NCBI GenBank assembly: GCA_946615525.1
Contig: CAMOHW010000067.1
Location: 1-5,480, forward strand
From: an uncultured Clostridia bacterium
GTDB taxonomy: Bacteria; Bacillota; Clostridia; Oscillospirales; CAG-272
Length of the DNA stretch: 5,480 bases
Direction: 5' to 3'
Shown piece by piece: positions 1 through 5,480 of this stretch. A program made the position numbers and the translations under genes. The notes below the pieces were generated by a model. That model was not told where the DNA came from, searched no databases, and saw nothing but the letters and a program-made list of their open reading frames with translations. Every line of letters begins with the position of its first letter. The first letter of the stretch is position 1.

Positions 1-1641
1 CACGGCAGGATCGGCCGCCGTGTGGATCGGGCAGTTATGATAGAAGCGGTTGAACGCCGCCGCAACATCCAGAATAAAGCGCGTAACAATGCTTGGCTCA
101 TAATCGGCGATCGCGTTGCAGACCCGTTCACCGAAGCGGCAGAGGGTTTTGACGAGTGCCGCCTCTTCCTCGCAGGTGATGCGAACCGTTTTGCAGTCAT
201 TCCCACCCGCTTTTGCAAGCACCGAGCAGGCGCGCGCGTAGGTATATTGGACATACGGACCGGTATTGCCGTCAAAGTTCAGCGCCTCGTCCATAGTAAA
301 GTTGATATCCTTCATACGGTTGTTGGAGAGATAGTAGAAGACGATCGCTCCAACGCCGACGGCTTCGGCGATCTCGTCATCATTTTCGGCAACCTGCCCT
401 TTCTCGCGGCGGATCTCACGCACCTTCTCAATGGCACGGTCAAACAAGTCGCGCAGCAGAACAACATTTCCCGTCCGCGTTGCCAACTTTTCGCCGCCCA
501 GCGAAACGGTTCCGTAAGGAACATGCACAAGCTCGTTATACCAGGGATAGCCCATGAGTTCCACGACCTTGAACCATTGTGCAAAGTGGAGGGATTGCTG
601 GGCACTGGTGACATAAACGGCTTTATCAAAATGATAGTTCTCTTTGCGGTAAACCGCCGCGGCAATATCCCGCGTCGGATACAGCGTGGAGCCATCGCGT
701 TTTAGGATCAGGCAAGGCGGCATATTGTAGTCCGAAAGGTCCACAATGGAGGCGCCATCGTCAATTTTAAGTAATCCTTTTTGCCGGAGTTTTTCAATTT
801 GCGCCGGCATTTTGTCGGTGTAAAAGCTCTCACCGAGGTAGGAATCAAAGGTAATACCCAACTGTTTGTATGTCTTTTCATATTCCTTTAAGCTGATGTC
901 AACAAACCAGCGCCAAAGAGCAAGGTTTTCGGTGTCACCGGTTTCCAGCTTATGGAACTCTGCGCGCGCCGCATCCGCAAGGTCTTCGCGCGGTGGAACA
1001 CCCTTTTCAGGATCGCCTTTGATTTCATTGTTGATGCGGACATACAGTTCGACCAGACGGTTGATGCCGCCGGTTTCCACCTCTTGTTTGTTGCTCCAAA
1101 GCCGGAATGCGAGGATCAATTTGCCAAACTGCGTTCCCCAGTCGCCGAGATAGTTGATGCCAAAGCAATCAAATCCGGCAAACTCGTGCAGTTTGCGAAT
1201 GGAATGCCCGATCACCGTTGTTCCCAGATGCCCGATATGGAATGGTTTTGCAACATTGGGAGAGGAATAATCCAAAACGACTTTTTTCCCTTTTCCGAAA
1301 TCCTGTGCACCGTAGCGGTCGCCTTTTTGCAAAACTTCGGGAACAATGTCGGTTTCCAGATATTCATTGGAGATCGTAAAGTTCAGATACCCGTTGACCG
1401 CAGTTGCCGAAGCAATGGCGCGGTCTTTGACGATCTCGGCAAGCGTTTGCGCGATTTGCACCGGAGAACGGCGCAAAACTTTGCTCAACCGAAAGCACGG
1501 AAAAGCAAGATCGCCCATGGTTGGATCCGGGGGATATTCCAAGAGTCCCGCAACCTCAACGGTGGAAAGTCCGTGGTCGGGATTGAGAGAATCCGCGCCC
1601 GTAAGGATGGCTTCTGCCACTCTTTTTTTGATGGTTTGCAT
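1..1641 (-). CDS. argS: Arginyl-tRNA synthetase, C-terminal end cut by window edge
   Basis: Class I aminoacyl-tRNA synthetase that charges tRNA-Arg with arginine using ATP in the cytoplasm. The frame is open from the ATG at 1641 to base 1, giving 547 residues without a stop. Family members are usually about 550-590 residues, so only the last few tens of residues are missing. The N-terminal tRNA-recognition (Add1-type) domain carries GDLAFP at 43-48 and NGYLNF at 83-88. The catalytic core has an exact HIGH motif at 135-138 and NYLGDWGTQFG at 163-173. The second signature loop reads KLATRTGN at 385-392, a variant of KMSK. The anticodon-binding (DALR) domain starts near GPYVQYTYARA (461-471) and includes FNRFYHNCPI at 530-539. 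The start is supported by AAAGGA nine bases upstream (1656-1651). It follows ybaK after 32 bases, so it is probably cotranscribed, possibly with help from its own weak promoter. The identity is secure. Confidence 0.97.
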   Translation of the reverse strand, partial: MQTIKKRVAEAILTGADSLNPDHGLSTVEVAGLLEYPPDPTMGDLAFPCFRLSKVLRRSPVQIAQTLAEIVKDRAIASATAVNGYLNFTISNEYLETDIVPEVLQKGDRYGAQDFGKGKKVVLDYSSPNVAKPFHIGHLGTTVIGHSIRKLHEFAGFDCFGINYLGDWGTQFGKLILAFRLWSNKQEVETGGINRLVELYVRINNEIKGDPEKGVPPREDLADAARAEFHKLETGDTENLALWRWFVDISLKEYEKTYKQLGITFDSYLGESFYTDKMPAQIEKLRQKGLLKIDDGASIVDLSDYNMPPCLILKRDGSTLYPTRDIAAAVYRKENYHFDKAVYVTSAQQSLHFAQWFKVVELMGYPWYNELVHVPYGTVSLGGEKLATRTGNVVLLRDLFDRAIEKVREIRREKGQVAENDDEIAEAVGVGAIVFYYLSNNRMKDINFTMDEALNFDGNTGPYVQYTYARACSVLAKAGGNDCKTVRITCEEEAALVKTLCRFGERVCNAIADYEPSIVTRFILDVAAAFNRFYHNCPIHTAADPAV

Positions 1642-1650
1642 AGTTTGATT

Positions 1651-1656
1651 TCCTTT
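1651..1656 (-). promoter_or_regulatory. Ribosome binding site of argS
   Basis: AAAGGA on the minus strand, with nine bases between it and the ATG at 1641. It lies in the 32-base gap after the ybaK stop and fixes the argS start, which also agrees with the family's usual N-terminus. Confidence 0.75.
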
Positions 1657-1665
1657 ATGGTAGAT

Positions 1666-1694
1666 TCTATAAATTACTGTACTTTTTTTGTAAA
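1666..1694 (-). promoter_or_regulatory. Possible weak sigma-A-type promoter ahead of argS
   Basis: On the minus strand TTTACA (1694-1689, five of six bases of the TTGACA consensus) is followed after 17 bases by TATAGA (1671-1666, four of six bases of TATAAT). The spacer begins with an A-tract. The stretch is clearly richer in A and T than the surrounding coding DNA and overlaps the last codons and stop of ybaK. Transcription would start near 1659, leaving a very short leader that still holds the AAAGGA ribosome site. The match could be chance, since the end of ybaK encodes Lys-rich residues. If real, it would let argS be expressed apart from the upstream operon. Confidence 0.3.
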
Positions 1695-2153
1695 ATCTGC
1701 TGTTTTCGCTTCAATAACGCCCAAAAGTACCGCGGAATTCAACAAAAGTTGTGCCCCGCGTCTGCCGGAACTGACGGTGATTTGCTCATGATTTTCGGCA
1801 GAACTGTCTACAAAAGTGGGGAATTTTTTCTTCATTCCGATCGGCGAAACACCACCGCGAATATAACCGGTCAAGGCAAGCAGATCTTTGACATGGACCA
1901 TTTCGATCTTCTTGTTTCCTGTCAAAGTTGCGGCAAGGCGAAGATCGATCTCTTCGTTGACCGGAATACAAAACACAAGATACCCTGTCCTGTCCCCTTT
2001 TGCAACCAGGGTTTTGAACATTTGTTCAGGTGGGAAGCCCAGCGTTTTGGCAATGTGCATTCCGGAAAGGTCGGATTCATCCACCTCGTATTCCAAAATC
2101 TGATAGGGGATTTTCGCGGCGTCCAACATCCGCATGGCATTGGTCTTGTTCAT
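1674..2153 (-). CDS. ybaK: YbaK/EbsC-type Cys-tRNA(Pro) deacylase
   Basis: Predicted cytoplasmic editing enzyme of the YbaK/ProX superfamily. In studied members it hydrolyses Cys-tRNA(Pro), which forms when prolyl-tRNA synthetase mischarges cysteine. The 159-residue length matches the family. Visible signatures are FKTLVAKG (46-53), whose Lys47 corresponds to the conserved functional lysine, KKIEMV (81-86), the glycine-rich GYIRGGVSPIG (96-106), the KKKFPTFVD segment (108-116), and the late VSSGRRG (127-133). The ATG at 2153 lies three bases after the argR stop, with no strong Shine-Dalgarno sequence, so translation is probably coupled to argR. Its position between argR and argS is not functionally explained; a general tRNA-quality-control role is inferred. 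Exact substrate preference within the superfamily (Cys-tRNA(Pro) against Ala-tRNA(Pro)) rests on family resemblance only. Confidence 0.93.
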   Translation of the reverse strand: MNKTNAMRMLDAAKIPYQILEYEVDESDLSGMHIAKTLGFPPEQMFKTLVAKGDRTGYLVFCIPVNEEIDLRLAATLTGNKKIEMVHVKDLLALTGYIRGGVSPIGMKKKFPTFVDSSAENHEQITVSSGRRGAQLLLNSAVLLGVIEAKTADFTKKVQ

Positions 2154-2156
2154 TGC

Positions 2157-2612
2157 TCAAATGTTCTTCAAAAGGTCATGGACCTGTTTTGCAAGGGATT
2201 CGGCGGATTCCGGATCGGATGTGACTACAAAAATGGTATCATCGCCCGCAATGCAACCGAGGATCTGATGTAGATTCATTCGGTCAATCCCTCCGGCGAC
2301 TGCCGAGGCAAGTCCCGGATAGGTTTTGAGAACGGTGATATTGCCCGCGTTGTTGACACTGACGATGGAATCCATCAGCGCAGAGCTGAATTTGACGCTC
2401 GGAGTGTCCTCGATCCTGCGCGGCAAAACATAGCGGTAGCGCCCTTTTCCTGTCGTCATTTTGGCAATGTTTAACTCCCGAATATCACGCGAAACGGTTG
2501 CTTGCGTTACTTCATATCCGTTTTCCAGAAGTTTTTGGATCAATTCTTCCTGCGTTTCGATCTCATAGCGTGAAATGAGTTCCAACATTTTTTCCTGTCT
2601 GTTCTTTTTCAT
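2157..2612 (-). CDS. argR: Arginine repressor ArgR
   Basis: Hexameric, arginine-responsive DNA-binding protein that represses arginine biosynthesis and, in many Bacillota, activates or adjusts arginine catabolism (AhrC-type). The 151-residue length is typical. The N-terminal winged-helix domain (about 1-70) contains the recognition-helix signature TQATVSRDIRELN at 36-48 and the following wing, GKGRYRYVLP (55-64). The C-terminal oligomerisation and arginine-binding domain (about 75-151) contains LKTYPGLASAVAGGID (95-110) and GCIAGDDTIF (119-128), whose Asp124-Asp125 pair belongs to the arginine-binding loop. The ATG at 2612 follows the nadK stop by 16 bases and has GGGGG eight bases upstream. 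There is no intergenic room for a conventional ARG-box operator directly before the gene, so any self-control would act at the distant operon promoter. The identity is secure. Confidence 0.97.
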   Translation of the reverse strand: MKKNRQEKMLELISRYEIETQEELIQKLLENGYEVTQATVSRDIRELNIAKMTTGKGRYRYVLPRRIEDTPSVKFSSALMDSIVSVNNAGNITVLKTYPGLASAVAGGIDRMNLHQILGCIAGDDTIFVVTSDPESAESLAKQVHDLLKNI

Positions 2613-2620
2613 TCCTTATT

Positions 2621-2625
2621 CCCCC
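2621..2625 (-). promoter_or_regulatory. Ribosome binding site of argR (G-run type)
   Basis: A run of five G on the minus strand, eight bases before the argR ATG at 2612 and within the 16-base gap after nadK. A second purine run, AAGGA, touches the start codon and is too close to serve as a normal site. The same GGGGGAAT string with the same spacing precedes nadK. Confidence 0.6.
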
Positions 2626-2628
2626 GTT

Positions 2629-3507
2629 TCAAAAGTGTGCTTCCCGCATTTTGCGGCAAAATTTTTGATAAAAGTCGGCTTGCTGGAATCGAATCAGTTT
2701 GGTGACCTGCTCGGATTTTGTGATCCGAACGATCTGGTTGCGGTAAACCTCAAAGTTCATGCGCCCGTCAACCGTTAAAAACAGCATTTTTTCGCGGGCA
2801 CAAATATTTTTGATTTCCAAAACGGATGTATCCGGGAAGATCAACGGCCGCGCCGCGAAAGAATGCGGACAGATGGGCGTTACGCAGAATGCCGGAACAG
2901 CCGGATCCACAATGGCGCCGCCTGCAGACATGGAATAGGCGGTAGAACCGGTTGGCGTTGCAACGATCAATCCATCTGCGCGATAAGTGGTAACCGGAAC
3001 TCCGTTCTCGGAAAGTGCCATATCAATGATGCGGGAAATGGAGCCGTTGGAAATGGTCGCGTCATTCAGCGCATGGCAGAAGGAACGCGGCTCTCCGCGC
3101 TCGTTGAGCAGCTCTACCCGAAGCATAGCGCGCTTTTCAATGAAAAAGTTATCGTTGGTCAGGTTTTGAAGCGAAGAAAGTTCGTTCAAATCCAGCTCCG
3201 CCATATAGCCAAGACGCCCGAGGTTGATTCCCAAAATGGGCTTATCCACTGCGGAGGCGCGTCTTGCCGTTTCCAAAATGGAACCGTCGCCCCCCAAAAC
3301 GATCATGGCATCGGCCTCCTCATAAAGGGCGTCCATAGGCAAATATCGGTAACTATCCCGATGGATGCCGAAGCGAGCCAATTTTTCCTGATTGAATGCG
3401 GCAATCAGGATCTCTCCGCCTACTTCTTCCAACTTTTGGGCAATTTTTTGCGCCGCTTGTGCTTTTTCATAGAAATTGAAATTGGTTAAAATTGCGAATT
3501 TACGCAT
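2629..3507 (-). CDS. nadK: NAD kinase (ATP- or polyphosphate-dependent)
   Basis: Phosphorylates NAD to NADP in the cytoplasm, setting the NADPH pool for biosynthesis. The 292-residue length is normal. The N-terminal Rossmann-like domain contains the GGDGS motif at 72-76, with Asp74 as the expected catalytic base, followed by NLGRLGYM (95-102), a mild variant of the usual N-x-G-x-L-G-F. Asn148-Asp149 form the NAD-contacting N-(D/E) pair. The beta-sandwich domain has RADGLIVATPTGSTAYSMSA (176-195), then TPICPHSFAARPL (210-222), all diagnostic of the family. The ATG at 3507 overlaps the end of tlyA by eight bases and is served by AAAGGGGG, eight bases upstream inside tlyA. The frame is intact and no key residue is missing. 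The phosphate donor cannot be told from sequence. Confidence 0.97.
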   Translation of the reverse strand: MRKFAILTNFNFYEKAQAAQKIAQKLEEVGGEILIAAFNQEKLARFGIHRDSYRYLPMDALYEEADAMIVLGGDGSILETARRASAVDKPILGINLGRLGYMAELDLNELSSLQNLTNDNFFIEKRAMLRVELLNERGEPRSFCHALNDATISNGSISRIIDMALSENGVPVTTYRADGLIVATPTGSTAYSMSAGGAIVDPAVPAFCVTPICPHSFAARPLIFPDTSVLEIKNICAREKMLFLTVDGRMNFEVYRNQIVRITKSEQVTKLIRFQQADFYQKFCRKMREAHF

Positions 3508-4297
3508 GTTTCATTCCCCCTTTTTCGGGTCGTATCACTTCACAGATCAAGGCGTCATCAACAACGCGATCGCCTTTCTCCAAGGAAAAACAAATTAAAA
3601 ATTCACGGTTTCCGTCGCCACCGAAGATAGGCGAAGCCATCAGACCGCAAGGTGTCAGCCCTGCCGCTTTTCCGGAATCGATCACCCGCTCAATGGCGTT
3701 TTGATGTGCGCCCGGATCCTTTACAACGCCACCTTTTCCAAGGGCAGATTTTCCCACTTCAAATTGCGGCTTGATCAAACAGATCGCTTTTCCGTTCGGT
3801 AGCAGCAATGAGGGAAACAACGGGATCAAATAGGTTGCCGAAATGAAGGATACATCCATTACGATCAGCGGAACGCGCCCGCCGATTTGCTCGGCTGTCA
3901 GATAGCGCGCGTTGCAATGTTCAATGGAGTGGACGCGCGAGTCTTCACGCAGTTTTTTTGCCAGTTGATCACTGCCCGAATCCACCGCACAGACGCTTTT
4001 TGCGCCATGTTGCAATAAGCAATCGGTAAACCCGCCGGTCGAAGCGCCGATATCCAATGCGCAAAGACCGGAAACATCTATTTGAAAGGATTTCAACGCT
4101 GCTTCCAGTTTCAATCCGCCTCTGCCCACATAAGGCATGGTGTCAAAGACACGGATCTCGGAATCCGGTAAGATCTCTTGCGATGGTTTTTCAATGGGTT
4201 TGCCGTTGCAAAAAGCGGTTCCCTGCGCGATCCATGTTTTGGCGCGTTCGCGGCTGGGAGCATATCCGTTTTGGACAAGATAGAGATCCGCTCTCAT
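3500..4297 (-). CDS. tlyA: TlyA family rRNA (cytidine-2'-O)-methyltransferase with S4 domain
   Basis: Predicted S-adenosylmethionine-dependent 2'-O-methyltransferase of ribosomal RNA. The studied mycobacterial TlyA modifies 16S and 23S rRNA and affects capreomycin sensitivity; some homologues were called haemolysins. The protein has 265 residues. An S4 RNA-binding domain (1-60) opens with MRADLYLVQNGYAPSRERAK, and the linker YVGRGGLKLEAAL (56-68) leads into an FtsJ/RrmJ-like Rossmann domain. The SAM-binding loop is ALDIGASTGGFTD (80-92). Lys63, Asp148 (in MDVSFIS), Lys176 (in LIKPQFE) and Glu232 are candidates for the K-D-K-E catalytic tetrad. The ATG at 4297 is preferred over an in-frame ATG at 4342: it begins exactly at the S4 domain and overlaps the upstream stop as ATGA, a classic coupling junction. 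The longer start would add 15 residues with no family match. The last eight bases overlap nadK. Confidence 0.94.
   Translation of the reverse strand: MRADLYLVQNGYAPSRERAKTWIAQGTAFCNGKPIEKPSQEILPDSEIRVFDTMPYVGRGGLKLEAALKSFQIDVSGLCALDIGASTGGFTDCLLQHGAKSVCAVDSGSDQLAKKLREDSRVHSIEHCNARYLTAEQIGGRVPLIVMDVSFISATYLIPLFPSLLLPNGKAICLIKPQFEVGKSALGKGGVVKDPGAHQNAIERVIDSGKAAGLTPCGLMASPIFGGDGNREFLICFSLEKGDRVVDDALICEVIRPEKGGMKHA
3516..3523 (-). promoter_or_regulatory. Ribosome binding site of nadK inside tlyA
   Basis: AAAGGGGG on the minus strand, eight bases before the nadK ATG at 3507. It differs from the ideal AAAGGAGG by one base that can still form a G-U pair. It is part of the coding sequence for the TlyA C-terminal EKGG residues, so ribosomes ending tlyA pass over it. 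Confidence 0.7.
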
Positions 4298-4755
4298 CTT
4301 TGCAATGCCGGAAACGGAATCAACCGAAAGAGTAACGCACACGCAACGCCGATTGCAAAACCAACGGCGACCTGCGCCATGGTATGCCCCAGATTGGTCC
4401 GGAACATCTTGCCGTCATCGGGTGCCGGTTCGCGCTCCTCCTCTACCATACGGTTCAAAAAGCGCGCGTGCCGTTCCGATTGAAACCGGACCGCCGTTGC
4501 ATCTGTCATAATAATAATGGACAAAATGCCGGTAATGATCGGCAACGGCGAGGCAACTCCCTCTGTAATGATCAGTGAGGCCGTTAAAGAAACGATTGCC
4601 GCCGTATGCGCGCTCGGCATTCCGCCGGAGCCAAACAAAACGGTCAAAAAACTGCGGCGTTTATGATTGATCAATCCAATAATGATCTTTATGATTTGAG
4701 AGATGATCCAAGCGGAAAACGTGCTCCAAAACCAGTAATTTTGAAAAAGATTCAT
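4294..4755 (-). CDS. Divergent PAP2 family membrane protein (DUF212, YuiD-like)
   Basis: Small integral membrane protein of the divergent PAP2 (phosphatidic acid phosphatase-like) family, 153 residues, the usual size. Hydrophobic segments lie at about 9-29, 50-67, 69-84 and 126-148, giving about four membrane passes. Family signatures are GSGGMPSAHTA (42-52), IMTDATAVRFQSERHARFLN (82-101) and NLGHTMAQVAVGFAIG (121-136). The conserved Ser-His, Asp85-Arg90 and Gly-His residues resemble a rearranged PAP2 phosphatase site. Between the second and third motif is an acidic loop (EEEREPAPDDG, 105-115). The enzymatic role is unproven in the family; a lipid or isoprenyl phosphate phosphatase is an inference from the fold and from its position next to ispA. 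It begins 12 bases after ispA with GAGGA at 4765-4761 as ribosome site, and its TGA overlaps the tlyA start. Confidence 0.9.
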   Translation of the reverse strand: MNLFQNYWFWSTFSAWIISQIIKIIIGLINHKRRSFLTVLFGSGGMPSAHTAAIVSLTASLIITEGVASPLPIITGILSIIIMTDATAVRFQSERHARFLNRMVEEEREPAPDDGKMFRTNLGHTMAQVAVGFAIGVACALLFRLIPFPALQR

Positions 4756-4760
4756 ATTTT

Positions 4761-4765
4761 TCCTC
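4761..4765 (-). promoter_or_regulatory. Ribosome binding site of the PAP2-like gene
   Basis: GAGGA on the minus strand, five bases before the ATG at 4755 and directly after the ispA stop codon. It supports that start, although the spacing is slightly short. Confidence 0.6.
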
Positions 4766-4767
4766 GG

Positions 4768-5480
4768 TTATTTTTTTCTTGTCGCAAGCCATTTGGCAAG
4801 CGCGATCAATGTATCGCTGTTCTCAAACGGACGAACGGCGTCGATCGCCTCCGCCGTCAGCCGATCGGCATAGAATTGCGCTTCCTCTGCGGTATAAAAT
4901 GAGAGGAAAGTATTCTTTTCCCGCTCTTTGTCGGTGCCGGTCTTTTTGCCAAGCAGTTGTTCATCGCCGATCTGGTCTAACAGATCATCCACAATCTGAA
5001 ATGCCAGACCAATTTTTTCAGCGTAGAGAACTACTCTTTCCATGGCGCGATCTCCAGGGGAAATACCTGCGGCAAGCGCACCGAGAACGCAGGACGCATT
5101 GATGAGCGCCCCCGTCTTCATAGAATGCAGTTTCAGCAATTCCTCGGGTGAAAGTTTGCGGTGTTCCCCTTCAATATCCATCACCTGACCGCCGATCATA
5201 CCATATCTTCCGGCATTGGCGGCAAGATAGGCAGTTGCCATAGCGGCAATATCGGGTGTTACCTCGGTGTTGGTGGCCGCCCCTTCAAATGGGCCCGTCA
5301 GGAGGGCGTCCCCCGCCAAAAGCGCGATCGCATCCCCATATACCTTATGGTTTGTCGGTTTTCCGCGGCGAAGATCGTCATTATCCATACAGGGCAGATC
5401 ATCATGGATCAACGAGTAGGTGTGGATCATTTCCACAGCGGCGGCAAACGGAAGAGCGGCTTCCTCGCGCCCTCCAAACA
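4768..5480 (-). CDS. ispA: Farnesyl diphosphate synthase (polyprenyl synthetase), N-terminus cut by window edge
   Basis: Trans-prenyltransferase that condenses isopentenyl diphosphate with allylic diphosphates to make farnesyl diphosphate, the precursor of undecaprenyl carriers and quinones. The frame runs from the right edge to TAA at 4768, about 236 residues; complete enzymes have about 290-300, so roughly 55-60 N-terminal residues lie outside. The first aspartate-rich motif DDLPCMD (codons about 5403-5383) has the two-residue insertion of bacterial enzymes, followed by NDDLRRGKPTNHK. A Tyr five residues before this motif favours a C15 product over C20. GGQVMDIEGE and KTGALI are in place, and the second aspartate motif DDLLD (about 4989-4975) follows FQIV. 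GKKTGTDKEREKNTF completes the active site, and the protein ends in ATRKK. A GTG at 5436 is an internal Val codon, not the start, since the conserved FGGREEAALPFAAAVEMIH block continues through it. Confidence 0.95.
   Translation of the reverse strand, partial: FGGREEAALPFAAAVEMIHTYSLIHDDLPCMDNDDLRRGKPTNHKVYGDAIALLAGDALLTGPFEGAATNTEVTPDIAAMATAYLAANAGRYGMIGGQVMDIEGEHRKLSPEELLKLHSMKTGALINASCVLGALAAGISPGDRAMERVVLYAEKIGLAFQIVDDLLDQIGDEQLLGKKTGTDKEREKNTFLSFYTAEEAQFYADRLTAEAIDAVRPFENSDTLIALAKWLATRKK

Noticed and set aside
312..695. Minus-strand open frame of 127 codons inside argS
   Set aside because: It lies in a different frame on the same strand as argS and shows no family signature, whereas the argS frame covers the same bases with conserved motifs.
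22..705. Plus-strand open frame of 227 codons
   Set aside because: Antisense to the C-terminal half of argS, which reads cleanly to the window edge. The product resembles no known protein.
1657..1680. Possible ARG-box operator before argS
   Set aside because: The AGAAT-like half site has no convincing inverted partner and does not match the TGAATAATTATTCA-type palindrome.
952..1791. Long plus-strand open frame of 279 codons
   Set aside because: It is antisense to argS and the end of ybaK, both fully conserved and in frame. The peptide has no recognisable family and no ribosome site was seen ahead of it; it is a shadow of the minus-strand codon pattern.
2863..3489. Plus-strand open frame of 208 codons
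   Set aside because: Antisense to nadK across its GGDGS and TPTGSTAY motifs; the conserved strand explains the sequence.
4298..4342. Longer tlyA with 15 extra N-terminal residues starting at 4342
   Set aside because: The extra residues lack family similarity and would lie within the PAP2-like gene. The ATG at 4297 begins at the S4 domain and makes an ATGA coupling junction.

Overview
This window is ordinary housekeeping DNA from a bacterium, most likely a member of the Bacillota (class Clostridia). The support is a tightly packed run of isoprenoid, rRNA-modification, NAD kinase and ArgR genes in an order familiar from clostridial genomes, Shine-Dalgarno-type ribosome sites ahead of several starts, and clear sequence family resemblance. 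Base composition looks close to balanced by eye. The species cannot be named from the sequence alone.

All seven genes lie on the minus strand and are transcribed from high to low coordinates. In order they are: a farnesyl diphosphate synthase cut by the right edge (ispA, 5480-4768); a small divergent PAP2-family membrane protein (4755-4294); a TlyA-type S4-domain rRNA 2'-O-methyltransferase (4297-3500); NAD kinase (3507-2629); the arginine repressor ArgR (2612-2157); a YbaK/EbsC-type Cys-tRNA(Pro) deacylase (2153-1674); and arginyl-tRNA synthetase (1641-1), which runs off the left edge about 30-45 residues before its expected end.

The genes either overlap by a few bases (4 and 8 bp) or are separated by 3 to 32 bp. 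This fits one polycistronic unit with translational coupling. No terminator lies inside the window. One weak candidate promoter lies just ahead of argS. There is no gene-free stretch longer than 32 bases.

Functionally the cluster mixes isoprenoid precursor synthesis (ispA and perhaps the PAP2-like protein), ribosome modification (tlyA), NADP supply (nadK), arginine control (argR), and two translation genes: editing of mischarged tRNA (ybaK) and tRNA-Arg charging (argS). Compared with the usual clostridial layout, dxs is absent between the PAP2-like gene and tlyA, and recN is absent after argR, where ybaK-argS sit instead. These are modest gene-order differences. I see no mobile element, CRISPR array, RNA gene or novel system. 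The long plus-strand open frames are antisense shadows of the conserved minus-strand genes.
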